DNA of 64,000 nt from Gari tellinella (taxonomy: Eukaryota > Mollusca > Bivalvia > Cardiida > Psammobiidae). Each line of letters starts with the position of its first letter. Within the stretch, counting starts at the first letter, position 1. Positions 48,773 to 60,929 of this stretch are shown here, piece by piece. The DNA lies in the NCBI GenBank assembly GCA_922989275.2, contig OV277870.1, positions 59,421,079 through 59,485,078 on the forward strand, read 5' to 3'. The notes under the pieces are model-generated. The model did not search any database. It was not told the DNA's origin and was given only the letters and a program-made list of their open reading frames with translations. Position numbers and translations under genes: made by a program.

Positions 48773-49378
48773 CTGTAAAGGATTCCGATATATCAGATTT
48801 ATGCATGAATTAATGAAATAAAATTCGGTTACTATATTTTAGCCAGAAATACCATAGTCATATGGCAACCATGTTGGGGCAGGAATTTATCTTGACGAAT
48901 GAACAAATCTAAGAGAGATAGCAATGTTTCTCAACATAACTAAGCATGGGGACAACTCTTAGTTAATTTCCAAAATGGGATAATGATTTTTAGTATGTTT
49001 TAAACATACATTTTTGCCTTGCATAATTATATATCCAAGAAAATGAAGGTAAAGGGCTACTTAAGACTGATTAATGGCATTTATTATATACCTATCGATG
49101 ATTTATAGAGATTTCTCAGTTAGATAAATTACATATGCGTCATAGTTGATATCATCACTAGTGATGATATCACTCTTGCAGTGACGAGTTCATCCGGTAT
49201 AAAGAGGTTCCGGCTTGGAGGGGTTCCATTGTATTTTATAACTTCAGCATTGTAAAGGTTATTTGTGCAACTTACCGTGCAAAACATCGACGATCCATCA
49301 AGTACAAGTAGTGTATACATATATGAAGACATTGCAATATACAAATGTATGTGAATATGAAGGACGACATCTGCGGCA

Positions 49379-52300
49379 ATGGACGTGCTCTTGTATATTG
49401 TTCTCGGATTGATCATACTGTATTTGGTTCTCAAACGGAACTCAGAGAAAAACAAACCAATACCAGGACCCACGGGATGGCCTCTTGTAGGGTATGCACC
49501 GTACATAAAGAAGGGAGGAGAGTACAAAATATTTTCTGATTTGGCCGAACAATATGGGGATATGTTTAAACTGAATGTGTTCGGCCAAAGTATAATTGTG
49601 CTTAATAGCGCACAGCTGATCCGAAAAGCATTCAGTGGTGATGAGTACAAGAAGTTCATCAATGATAGAGTTTCATTATTCGTCGGAAAATATGTCTTAT
49701 TCGATAATCAAGCTATCACTTTCATCCTGAAGGCGAATGAACCAGAACATGGACAAATACGAAAAGGTTTTGCCCAAGTTCTAAATGTTTACGGAGAAGG
49801 AAAACATGTGTTTGAGGACAATATTGCATCAGAGCTTGTAAATCTAGTTGAGAGAATCCAGCAGTTTCAGGGCAAAGAGTTTGACATGCTTGCTTTACTA
49901 AGGCGATCATTGGCGAACGTCATATCAATCATAGTAAGTATTAGCTCTGTACCTTGAAGGAAAAGTTTGATTAACACAGTAAACCTCTCTGTTACAGCCA
50001 TGAAATCGTAATAACTATTAGGTGTTTACGGCAGATGACTGTTTAAAGAAGGGTGACCGTAAAAGATGAAATTTCCTTTTACGTTCACCTTGCTTTAAGC
50101 TGATACCTGTCTTTGAAGATACAGTCGAAAAACGATAATTCGAACCCGCTTAAATCGCTCGTACCTGTATTTCCTAAGTTCAACTTCGATAAGCTGATCT
50201 AACATAAGTCGAATATAATCGTAAATGCAAGATAAATCGTGGCTAATCCACGTTTTAATTTTGAAATTTTTGAATGTTCGAACTTACCGCGAGTTTGAAG
50301 TATGGATTTTCGACTGCATAATATTTTATTTAAAAAAGAAAGAAATGAAAACAAGATACACATAATCTATGTTATGATATTATCAACTGGCAAATGTTTG
50401 AAAATTTAGTTTACATCACTTTTGGGTATTGATATGTATGTTTTTAGCTCGGAGGTCATAGCCTTAACGATGCCGACGAAGATCTAAACATGTTCTGGGA
50501 CTTTGACGAAACCTCTGATTATTTACTTGGCCCGGAGGTCAACTTATTATTGACGTCATTTCCGTTTCTACGATTTGTACCTGGGGCCTATAAGACTGTC
50601 TTTGAAAAGAACGAGTCTGCTAAACAGCGCATCTTAAGGCGCTACTTTCACGAGAAAAAGGTAATATTCATTATTTAAAATGTATCTTACACTTCATTTT
50701 AAAATGCTCTTTATCATGTTTGCCAGTCGTATACTAAAACTGTTGAGAATTAAAATTGCAAACAGTTTCGAGACAGACAACATGTCAGGTAACCCGTCGT
50801 CTGCCACTCAGATGAAATAAATCTTTAGACGTTTAAAATCTATGTACAGTAAAACCTCGCTATTACGACCACTAAAACGAAGGCTAATTGAGTGTATAAT
50901 AGACAGGTGACAGCTTAAAGCAAGGTGCCAGTGAAACAGAAAGCTCCTATAGGAGCTTTCTGTTTCACTGTCACGTTGCTTTAAGCGGTCACCTATCGTA
51001 AAAACCCTAATAATTAACATAATTTAGTGGTCGTAATAGCGAGGTTTTACTGTACATGTATTTTTCTATATTTTATTGCATTGTGTTTACGTTTCGTTTT
51101 GCGTTTAAAAGTAAAAGACAGCGTCTTTTCTACTGTACATTGGGTAGAAGGGCTAAATCACCTGTTACTGTTTTCACCAATTTCTCAAACTTCGTATATC
51201 GGATACTTTTTATATTCAGTTTTTAAAATATCCACACATGTTTCTCAGACCGAATCAGTAAGAACCTGTTTAAATGGTATCACCCCTTCGTTGTCTTACT
51301 GGAGCACACAACTAATGTTTATATGGCGCTGAAAATACATGTACATGTATTACTTTTATGTAAACGATTACTCGATCAACGAGTGCGTAAATGTACAAAA
51401 AACCAAAATAATTCAGTACCAGTATACATCGTACTGATAAATTCACTAAATCATATTATACAGACCAGTCTCTTTAAGGAAAGAAACTATATTGATATGA
51501 CACTGAATTAATTAGTTCGTTCATGCAGCAAGCTTTGAACTATCATAATCTAAGAACAAAATCTAATCAGAAATAAGGCTTATTAGGGTTTACACTCATC
51601 TTTATACGATTTCATAAATAGAAAGTCCAGTCGAAGAGATTTGAATCCCGTAGAATTTAAAAGTACGCCAATATGCTTATTCTAATAATTACAGTTCAAT
51701 TACACTGTTACGACAATTCTTTAAAATACCATGATCTGTTCATTACAGATTGCAGCTTAGAACCGTTAATTAGGTATATGATATAAACAGATACGAACAC
51801 TGTTTCCATTGTTGATTGCTTCAAAAAGCGCTTTATTGGAGAAAATGGACCACATTTATTCTTTAACCCTTTACCTGATAGCCTATTTCTAGTACTTAAG
51901 ATAGGCGACTACTTAAAGCAGGTTGAAAGTAAAGCAGAATGCGCCTTAGGGCGCATTCTGCTTTACTTTCAGCCTGCTTTAAGCTATCATGTGCTATAAT
52001 ATAGAACATATTCCCTATAATAGATATTCATTACTGATTAAATTGGAACTATTTTCTTCAGCGGATGAATAAATCATATCCGCTAAAAGGCGCTTCTATT
52101 GGGGAAAGGGTTAACACATTGAACCCTAGGTACGAATGTACTACTAGTCATTTACAAACAGAGCACCTGTGATTAGCTGTGAAGAGAACATTTATCCAAC
52201 AGGATGCAAACCAGTGTAGTCCCAGATCAGAAACATCATAAATGAGTCCTCTGATCTGGGTATACACTGTTAGTTATTTGACAATATATAGCAGAAAACA

Positions 52301-55300
52301 ATTATTAATAGCAAACCATTGTCTATACTTCATACAGGCTACATACAAGCCAGGAGAAGTGAGGGGTTTTGTGGATTTCTTCATTGGCGAACAACTGAGG
52401 GAACAGAATGAAGGCCGAGACGTCTTCTATACAGACGAAAGAATCATGGCTTTAACTTTGGAAACTGTTGGAGCTGGTAGTGTAGATCTACATTATTTAA
52501 TTTTATGATAGAAAGCCAAGCGAGCTGTTAGTTTTCTAGATTGTTTTTTATGAAAATATTTTATTTTCATAAAAAACAATCTAGAAAACTAACAGCTCGC
52601 TTGGCTTTCTATCATAAAATTATGCTGACGTTTTTGTCTTCATTATACACATACTATCATCTACATACATGTGTATCTTTATCCTAATTATGTCTGACAA
52701 TTATGTTCTATACAGTGGAGAATCTGTTATTCTTTCCCGTTTAAACGCAAACGTACGCAAACGCAAAGCACTAAAACGTAGAAAAGAACAACTTTTGGAC
52801 AATTCTGATATTTCATGTTTATCTTGGTGGCAAACAGTTTGGAGCCTGATCAGACGCCGGGTTACCCGGCGTCTGATCTGGCTCCAAACTGTTTGCACTG
52901 CAAATAATAGTTTTATCGTAAACGCGTTTATTGGGAAAGAATAACAGATTCTCCACTGTACATTGTGCTTTTTAATTATATTTGCCAGTACAGTGTTCCC
53001 TCCCTAAAAAGCCCTCCCAATAATGACTCCCCCTTATAACGACCCTTGCCTCGGTTCCCTTAACAAGACATTTATGTCTAACGCTTTTACTGCTGCGATA
53101 TCGTCTACTTAAAATTGTCGCCTGACGGTTTTTTTTCTCAAAGTTGTATGTAAGTGGACATTTTGATAGAAGAAATATAATAACGAGTGACAAAAGTTAC
53201 GCGGCGTCTGATCTGGATTCAGGTTGTATGCAGATTGAAGCCAATTCTTAATTTCCCCTCCCTATAACGACTCCCTCCGAGGAAACACACACAATATGTG
53301 TCTCCCTTTGGGTGTTGTTATATAGAGGGACAACTATGTATTATAAAATCGACAGTGTCTGTCACAGTTTAGACACTTGAAACCGACAGTGATTGCGAAA
53401 GTGTATAACCACTAGGGGCTAACTAGGTATTACGATGAAATATGTCTCTACGACAATCTATATGGGTATTATAACAGATTTGTATTACTACTCAGGCAAA
53501 TATGTTTTCGTAGACAAACATTTCTCACTATATACACGGACTTCGTACCAATTCAAATCTGTTATAATACCTATATAGGTTGTCGTAGCAATACAGTTTG
53601 ATGGATATACGTATTTGGCCTCCAGTGTTATCCTTTACCCCATAAAAGCGACTTTTAGCGTATCTCATTTATTCCTCCGCTGAAAAAATAGTTCCAGTTT
53701 ATACCCTCATGAACAATTACCATAACAAATATTTTATATAGCCTAGCAGATGGTTGTTTAAAGCAGGCTGAAAGTAAAGCAGAATGTGCCTTAAGGCACA
53801 TTCTGCTTTACTTTCAACCTGCTTTAAATGATCACTTGTATTTAATGTTAAATACGGGTTATTGGGTAATGGGATAGTGGAGAAAACCAAACAAGAGCAT
53901 TTTTACAATGAGTTAGAGGGCAAACAGTCTGACCTGACTGTAAATGACTCGGCGTCTCAATACGATTTAAATGTTTGCCTTTCAGACTGAGGTCAAGTAT
54001 ATATTTTTTCTAAATTAACCCATTTAACCTTTTCGTTACCAATCTCTTATACACTAGTTTAACATGCGTAGACATTTTGGATCCTGATTAGCCGCCGCGT
54101 AACGCGGATTCTGATAAGCGTCAAAACTGTTTGCCACTCATATCAATGTTGGTTTAGTTAAAAACGCATATATTTCCATCATTTAAAAGTTAAAGTAGAC
54201 GACAAGTATGCGCAGACGATAATATGGCAGCAGATGCATCAGGCGGATTATTGCACATCGTTATGACAATGAAACAGTTATTGCAGTAATTGTAAAGTGC
54301 TCCCTCTCTACAACGACACCCAGTGGGAGGCACATAATGCATGTGTTGTTCAGAGGGAGTCTTTATAAGGAAAGAAATTTAAAACAACAGCAGACGACAA
54401 TCTTAAGCAGGCAATATTGCAGCAGTAAAATCGTTGGAACTGCGGCAAGGGTCGTTGTATTGAAGGAGTCGTTGTTTGGAGGGCCGTTGTAGGGAGGGAA
54501 CACTGTAATTGTATCACTACTGCAGGTATTTTGACATCTTTGTCAAGTATTTCGTCATTACTGCTGTGTTTGCTAAACTATCCCGATTATCAAGCCAAGA
54601 TTCAAGCTGAACTGGACAGGGTTGTCGGCACAGAGAGACTTCCATCGTTCTCAGACAGACGTGAGTGTGTGTTCATAGAGGCGGTTGTTCTAGAAACATT
54701 GCGCTACTTAACTCCAATACCTTTGCTGTTTCCTCACTATTGCGAAAAAGGCATTGTGTTTGAAGGATCCCAAATACCTCCAAAGTCATTAGTAAGTTCA
54801 CCTTTGTAACTGTAGGCATATATTTTCGTCATAACCTGAGGACAGATGTTAATCATATTTTATCTGTGTTAAAATTGTCCCTGATTGACTATCAAATGCA
54901 TGTATATATGATGCAATTTTTAAAGGAGAAAATAATTGAAATGGGTGTCAAAACGTGTAAGTCCTGTAAAGATAATGGTGTATCCCATTCATCATTCGAG
55001 AGTAAGGGCATTGTGGATTCGTCTACTTTCAGCTTGCTTTAAGCTACAATCTGCTAGAATACGGAAAAAATATGTGGATAGATATTGTATAAATTCGAGC
55101 TATTTTCTACTGTTAATGAATACGTTAAAGGCAAAAGGCGTAATTACGGAGTAATGGGTAAAGGAATTTAGTAGTTTTTTTAAAAGTGGTTTGGGAAGGT
55201 TTGGTGTCTTTAGACAGACCGGACATTGTTGACATATTGTTCCTGTGTTAAACGTAATCACTAAACTCTTACAGTGGAGAAAACGTTATTCTTTCCCAGT

Positions 55301-57477
55301 AAACGCGTTTTACGCTAAAACTATTATTTCCAGTGCAAATAAATCAGGCTCCAAACTGTTTGCCACTCAGATCAACATAAATATTTAGAATTGTCGAATA
55401 TTTGCCCTTTTCTATGTTTTATTGCGGTGCGTTTGCGTTTAGTTTGCGTTTAAACGGGAAAGAATAACGTTTTCTCCACTGTATGTCATTGGTTGTATGA
55501 CGAATGTCATCTGAAATTTTATGTAAAATTCATTTTTGAATTGCGTTATTGATCAAATATTGGCATGGATACCAAACAGTTTCTGTCCTGATCAAACTCG
55601 AAGTAACTCGGGATCTGTTCTTGGCCTAACTGTTTTAAAATGACATAGCTTGCGACACACCTGACAAGAATGTGTATTTCTGTGAACAGTTTGTGAGTAC
55701 TATAAGGTTGTTGTAAACTCATGAACATGTGAAACATTAAAATTGTTTAACCCTAAATTTCTCTTGTGGATATTTATTATCCTTTTGGACTATTTTAGTA
55801 CAAAGTATTTTTAACAAGTCTACTGCTGTATGCTTAGTATTACAACAAACAACAATGAAAATATCAAACAGTGCAGACCCTGATCAGAGGGATCCTATAG
55901 GAGCCCACTGATCAGGGTCTACACTGTTTGCATATGTAATCAGTAGTCTCTGCAGAGGGCTGTAGGGTTGAAAGGGTTAAAAGAAATCTATCATGATTAC
56001 GTTTTCCGAGCTATTTACGATGAATGGAAAACTGGGGCAATCATATGTATCTGTACATTTTATTACTCTACGGACATTTGCAAAAAATGAATATCAAATC
56101 ACGATTTTCATGTTTTTTAATAAAAAGACAGATATTGTGTGTGTTATTAGGAGGGAGTTGTTGTAGGAATGGAAAAATCAAGAATTGACTTACATTTGCA
56201 AAAAGCTTAAATCCAGATCTGGTTTGTATTGTTTTGGGGAAACAGTGACAGACGTTGTTGTTAGGAGGAACTCATTGTTGGAAGAGCCATTGTAGAGCAA
56301 TGCATATGTAAACTGTCTAGAGTGCCAATTAAAGATTTGTTTAATTTATTCGACAGGTCATTCCAAATGTATGGTATATACACCATGACGAAAAGGTGTG
56401 GGGAGACCCCTGGACGTTTAGACCGGAGAGATGGTTAGATGGCAATGGTGACCTGTTGCCTTTTGATCACCCTTTGAGACAAAGGTTCATACTAAGTAAT
56501 TATATATAACTTTAGCTATGAAGCATATACAGATTCAATCCCAGCGACACTCCTCATTAACAAACAGTATATATGTGAAGATTACACTTGGCCTGTACAA
56601 ACAGTATAGACCCTTATTAGAGGATTCCTGTAGCCCTCTGATCAGGGCCTACACTTTTTGTCATTTTGCAATATATTGTTAAATGCAACCTTACATAGTC
56701 AACAACTGGTCTAGACTTCATTGGAAATTGCAATTGTGCATCAAACGCGTCATGGGCGAATGAGTTAATGCTATGTGAAGTATTCCTTCAAAAATAATTG
56801 AGCAATTTTACTGTTAAGTAAGACATGTTTAACAATTGCAAACAGTTGTGATACAAATGAGATGTCTATTAACTCAGTGTCTGATCATGATCCAGACATT
56901 CTAATTCATGCTGGCTTAAATCTCCTTTCCAAACAATGCTATAGGTAATATTCACAGCACTTTCTGCAATTCCTCAGGCAACTACAAGTATATAAAGTGT
57001 ATCATAGGCAGCTGGACGGCCTTGCATTAAGTCTTGGCAGTATATGATATTTGTTACTATTTTATGTAACTTTATATGTGATATTATATATATAATGAGT
57101 GTCAAACAGATTGGTTTCTGAGTTGACGCAGCGTTACGCGATCAGGATCGCAACTGCATGTTTGCAACTACCATTGTACATGTCCTCGGGGTAAGGCAGT
57201 TACGATGTTAAGAAATTACCTAATTAAACTCTATCTGTGTCATGTTTTACTTTGTCGCAGTTGGTTTCCATTTGGGAAAGGGCGAAGAGGGTGTCCCGGA
57301 GAGAATCTTGCCAGATCCCGGATATTTCTGTATGTTGCTACCCTATTACAGAAGTGGACATTTGAGATGTTACCCGAGAATGCTGTGTCCTGTGACCCCA
57401 GATATGGCGGCAACTTTGATATAGCACAATTCATTCGACCTAAACCATTCATGTGCAGAGCGGTGTCACGTCAATGA
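49379..57477 (+). CDS. Cytochrome P450, CYP2-clan type, gene D (six exons)
   Basis: Exons 49379-49933, 50448-50660, 52338-52476, 54526-54791, 56357-56484 and 57261-57477 give 505 residues, with the same phases as A to C. Motifs: anchor about 3-18, [20 protein letters not shown] (H124, R128), [10 protein letters not shown] (L305, T306), ETLR, FRPERW, heme loop [15 protein letters not shown]. The residue before the heme Cys is Gly, against Gln in A to C. Two rearrangements mark it off from gene C: a 61-bp-arm perfect palindrome starting 21 bp after exon 3, and a TACAGT-type MITE ending 18 bp before exon 4. Neither breaks the reading frame, but both lie close to splice sites. AATAAA is at 57516, 39 nt after the stop. 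Function beyond heme-thiolate enzyme is not readable from sequence. Confidence 0.92.
50120..50320. mobile_element. TACAGTCGAAA-ended MITE, gene D intron 1
   Basis: Ends tacagtcgaaaaacgataat and a diverged complement; subterminal ttcgaac words. Relative of the outer element at 8953-10775. It ends 128 bp before exon 2. A degraded second-plan hairpin lies just before it (50040-50110). Confidence 0.7.
50845..51054. mobile_element. TACAGTAAAACCTCGC-ended MITE with second hairpin plan, gene D intron 2
   Basis: Ends TACAGTAAAACCTCGCTATT and its complement; hairpin arms taaagcaaggtg and cagaaagctcc at 50914-50985. A second copy lies at 63217-63428. Confidence 0.9.
51862..52113 (+). mobile_element. 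TTAA-ended MITE with second hairpin plan, young copy, gene D intron 2
   Basis: 252 bp, nearly identical to 8507-8758. A GATCAGA-plan relic (52130-52275) follows before exon 3. Confidence 0.85.
52498..52622. repeat. Perfect palindrome, 61-bp arms, 3-nt spacer, gene D intron 3
   Basis: Arms 52498-52558 and 52562-52622 are exact reverse complements by eye. The right arm matches single-copy intron sequence in gene C (about 34580-34621), while the left arm has no counterpart there. It starts 21 bp after the exon 3 donor. Confidence 0.95.
52711..52960 (-). mobile_element. TACAGTGG-type hairpin MITE, near-intact, gene D intron 3
   Basis: 250 bp, TACAGTGGAGAATCTG to CAGATTCTCCACTGTA, with near-perfect core 52831-52893. 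Confidence 0.9.
52989..53340 (-). mobile_element. TACAGTGCTCCCTC-type MITE, core damaged, gene D intron 3
   Basis: Starts TACAGTGTTCCCTCC; the left half of the core hairpin is deleted near 53190. Confidence 0.7.
53629..53878 (-). mobile_element. TTAA-type MITE with second hairpin plan, gene D intron 3
   Basis: Ends mutated (ttatcctttaccc; ggtaatgggata); hairpin 53758-53827 intact with loop ccttaagg. A damaged GATCAGA-plan element (54020-54290) follows. Confidence 0.7.
54294..54507 (+). mobile_element. TACAGTGCTCCCTC-type MITE just upstream of gene D exon 4
   Basis: TA-AAGTGCTCCCTC to GGAACACTG-TA. It ends 18 bp before exon 4. Gene C has the empty site (cattgtaattgtatcac) with a single TA, so TA is the target duplication. 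The core hairpin is deleted. Confidence 0.85.
55270..55483 (+). mobile_element. TACAGTGG-type hairpin MITE, gene D intron 4
   Basis: Ends TACAGTGGAGAAAACG and the complement; left part of the core lost. Elsewhere in this intron: a GATCAGA-plan core (55867-55932) and a truncated TACAGTGCTCCCTC piece (56120-56305). Confidence 0.8.
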
Positions 57478-57515
57478 GCGAGTTCCGTTATTGTAAAAAC
57501 AACTTAAAATTATCA

Positions 57516-57521
57516 AATAAA
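57516..57521 (+). promoter_or_regulatory. Polyadenylation signal AATAAA, gene D
   Basis: AATAAA 39 nt after the stop codon, aligned with ATTAAA in gene C. Confidence 0.55.
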
Positions 57522-58264
57522 ACAATGGCTCGTTAGCTGTGATACTGATAAAGTATGGTATAGTGGAGAAGATGTTATTCTTTCCCAACAAACGCTTATT
57601 TCCATTGCAAACAGTTTGGAGCCTGATCATACGCCGGGTAACCCAAACGGTTTGCCTCTCAGATAAGAATGAATATACAGAAGTGACAAAACATTGTCCT
57701 TTCCTACATTTTATTCCAACTCGTTTGGGTTTCGTTTGGCCCTATCGCTGCAAAGCTCTATAACAATTATATAAGCAAACATTTTGGATCCAGCAAAGAA
57801 AGCGCGTGACACGGCGTCTGATCAGGGACCAAACTCTGGCAATTAACTGACACCCATATTAATGCTTTGAAGTCAAACGTTTTGAAAATGATAAACATTC
57901 AAATTTGATAGGTTTAAATCAGAAGAAAATATTAGCAGACGATAATATGGCAGCGATTGTGTTCGACGGGTATTTACGTCATACATGTATGGCAGTGAAC
58001 GGGTTAATATCATGCTTTACTGTCACCTTGCCTTAGCAGTCAATGTTTTGATCACCAAGATGATAACACTATAATGTAATTATAAATGAATGTTGTGTGT
58101 ACATAAATTATAGACAATAGTTTATTGATACTTAGCAAAATATATTATATTACTACATGTATATTAAAAAAGTGGAAGACATTAGTTAACTGGATTTTTT
58201 CTAACTTTTATCCCCGACGCGTTTCGTTTTCTCTTAACAGGAGAATATCAAATATTTTACAAAC

Positions 58265-58445
58265 GTCTACAGATTTCTCTGGTTCTTTCAGATCCCAGTG
58301 TAAAACGCTGATACATCGGACCTTGGTTTCATATGAAGTCTCATCCGAAGGACTTGGTCTGGCGGTGGATCGAACTCACGATCCCCGGTACTGTAGTCGA
58401 GCGCGTTTCCAGTCGACCATGTCTGTCGGTTTATTTCGGTGCCAT
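58265..58445 (-). repeat. tRNA-derived SINE
   Basis: Minus-strand tRNA-like head (about 58440-58367) with B box gttcgatcc, followed by ccttcggatgagactt and gtcc..tgtatcagcg. Counterpart of 43565-43715. Confidence 0.7.
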
Positions 58446-59780
58446 ATGAACATTTCATGTGTCGCGGTGCCGTAAAAGCAAAGTCAATCAAATATGGCGG
58501 TTAACATGCCTAGAACATGTTCAAGGAAAAAAGTATTAAAAGACAGAATACACACAGAACACCATATGTTCAGATTTTAAATGTCTACTTTAACATAAGG
58601 TGTTGAGCTACATGTATGAATGCCTACGTAAAACATTAGATGTTCAGTGTTAGAATCACGTAAAACATATTCAGGTGTTCAGATTTTTCGAGGTAGATCT
58701 AGACTAGGCCTATCACACATGAACAGTTCGTTGGAGAGTGATCGGGTAATGTCACATCGGTAACATCACCTTTCGACCCGATTGACATTACAAAACGACC
58801 CGCATATTCGATCCGAGTTTTATCGTTTTAGTCCATCTTTTGTGACGTCATGCTTAAAATTCACTTGTCAATTTCAAACGAAAATTGTGCGATTGAAGCA
58901 AAATTTCTTGTGAATTACATTATTACATATCCGACTAGAAATCTACCTACCAAATTCATGGCGTTAGCGAGATTTCCCCCTCCTTATAAAATTCCACATT
59001 GTGCATTTCGCCCGCTTTAATCTTTTTATGACACCTTTGCTTTTTCTTAGTAAAATATGTGGAAATTATACAACACGCATATAAGACCAGAAAATATATT
59101 AAATCTACATTCTGCTCTCCTCCGTACTCCTGGCGAGTGAACGATTTCCGCATTTACAGATTCACTAGTTAATAATCCACGATATATCCTCTAAACACCA
59201 ATTTATGGTCAGTTGTCTGAAACATACATGTAGTTATTCAGCAAGTTCCTTAGAAATGTTCACGCCGCATCAACGAAAAGAAATTGGTTTCCTCGACTTC
59301 TTGTTTTAAAATCAAACCGATGACATCATATTTCATGAAATATAGTGACGTCATTCAGTTAATGACGTCATCCACTAATACGTAAATATTTTTCTAATTA
59401 GAGCATCTGTTGAACGTAGGCGTTGAAAAAGTGTTCTAGTCTGACAAAGGAGGTGCTGATTTTGAATGTGCGCATCCAATCGCGTTGGATATTAAAGTAA
59501 AACTAAAGCTTTATCAAATAAATTTACAAACTGAAAATTTCGAATATAAAGGAATTAAATTGCATCCCATGAACACTAGGGTCCAAACCCATGAACGCTA
59601 ATGTTCAAACTTTGAATAATGTATGCTATCACGAATGAAGAACGTCGTTCTTCATTTGTGATGCTATCAAATATGAACAATTGGTATGCAATCTTGTAAA
59701 TTCCGTAGATTTAGGATAATGGTTGAACGCAGATGTCAACACTTTGAATATATTGTGTTCAGCTTTTGAACCCATTCAGC
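58446..59780. other. Intergenic DNA
   Basis: No coding exon recognised. Small hairpin at about 59635-59668 (gaagaac/gttcttc). Several tgacgtcat words (58850, 59345, 59363). Confidence 0.4.
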
Positions 59781-59921
59781 ATCCGACTGGTTTACAGTGT
59801 ATAACCATTCCCCATGAAGAACACATACAATCTGTGTATCCCATTGGAACTAATTGTAGAGAGGGAACACTGTACTTAGGATTAATTTTGATACTGGTAA
59901 TATATTGCAATAATGGCAAAA

Positions 59922-60030
59922 AAGTGCTGACCCTGATCAGAGGGCTCCTAGAAGAGCCCTCTGATTAGGGTATCCACTCTTTGCACAGGACACGTGCACA
60001 TTTGACTTGTACACTGTTTGTTGTGGAACG
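59922..60030 (+). repeat. GATCAGA-plan hairpin MITE fragment
   Basis: Core 59927-59983 with gatcagagggctcc and its complement. A truncated TACAGTGCTCCCTC end (about 59840-59875) lies upstream. 60031-60600 holds nothing recognised. Confidence 0.6.
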
Positions 60031-60611
60031 TGTTAGCGTTAAAAGCTCATTTACTTTCTACGCGTATCTTTAGCAACTACGCAAGTACGTTGCAATTGAA
60101 ATGATGATATTCTTTCCTGTTTAAACAGAATTAAACACATTGTGAACAAATATAAACAAAATATGTTCGTTTCGGCAGAATTTTCAATAGGTGAATTGCT
60201 TAAAACGGCATTGTGTTTTTGAGAAACCTGCATAAAACGGTTGTTTGGGGTCCCATTTGAACTACGTGGGACGTGATTCTTTCACAAAAACCGGTTTTAT
60301 CTAAGAAATTCGCTTTTTAAATTTTATTTATAATATTTTTGTGCTGCACAAATTAAAAAGCCTCCCTTGTGAATGGAAAGAAGGACAACTCTGTAAATAC
60401 AGGGCTCCAGATAACGGAAGTATTTCGAAAACTGAAATCTTTATTTCTGCTTTTAAACCCAATGGTGTCATACTCATTAAACTTGTCTCGAAGAGACGGT
60501 TTAATCAGTAGTAACACCATAGCATTCGGTGCTGAAATGAGTGAGAAAATGTTAGATTAGTTCAGATTACTCCAGCTTACATGTGAGCTGGAGCACTGAA
60601 AATGACCCTGT

Positions 60612-60824
60612 TAACCCTTATTCTGCTGCACAGACGTCTGCTTTGACATTGTCGTCTGCAAAATGTGTTCAGTTTATATTTATGCATTGTTTTAATTAAA
60701 CAACCCTTAAGACGAGTGTCAAACAGTTTGGATCCAGATGAGACGACGCATTACGCGGCGTCTTTTTTTATTCAAATAGTTTGTAAACTCCGTAAAGTTA
60801 CGACCAGTAGGCACAGGGTTAAAC
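60612..60824 (-). mobile_element. TTAACCCTT-type hairpin MITE, eroded
   Basis: ttaacccttattctgc to cagggttaa, core 60721-60783 with a damaged right arm. Confidence 0.65.
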
Positions 60825-60929
60825 ATTATGAGATCCAGTAACAACGTGTAAATATTATTCACAGTGGGTAAACGATTAAAAGCTACGGAGAATCTATACA
60901 TTGAGATTGCTGAAAATGACTATTTCAGC

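Noticed and set aside
58367..58440. tRNA gene on the minus strand
   Set aside because: Only the promoter-like boxes persist; the stems do not pair as a tRNA, and a SINE body follows.
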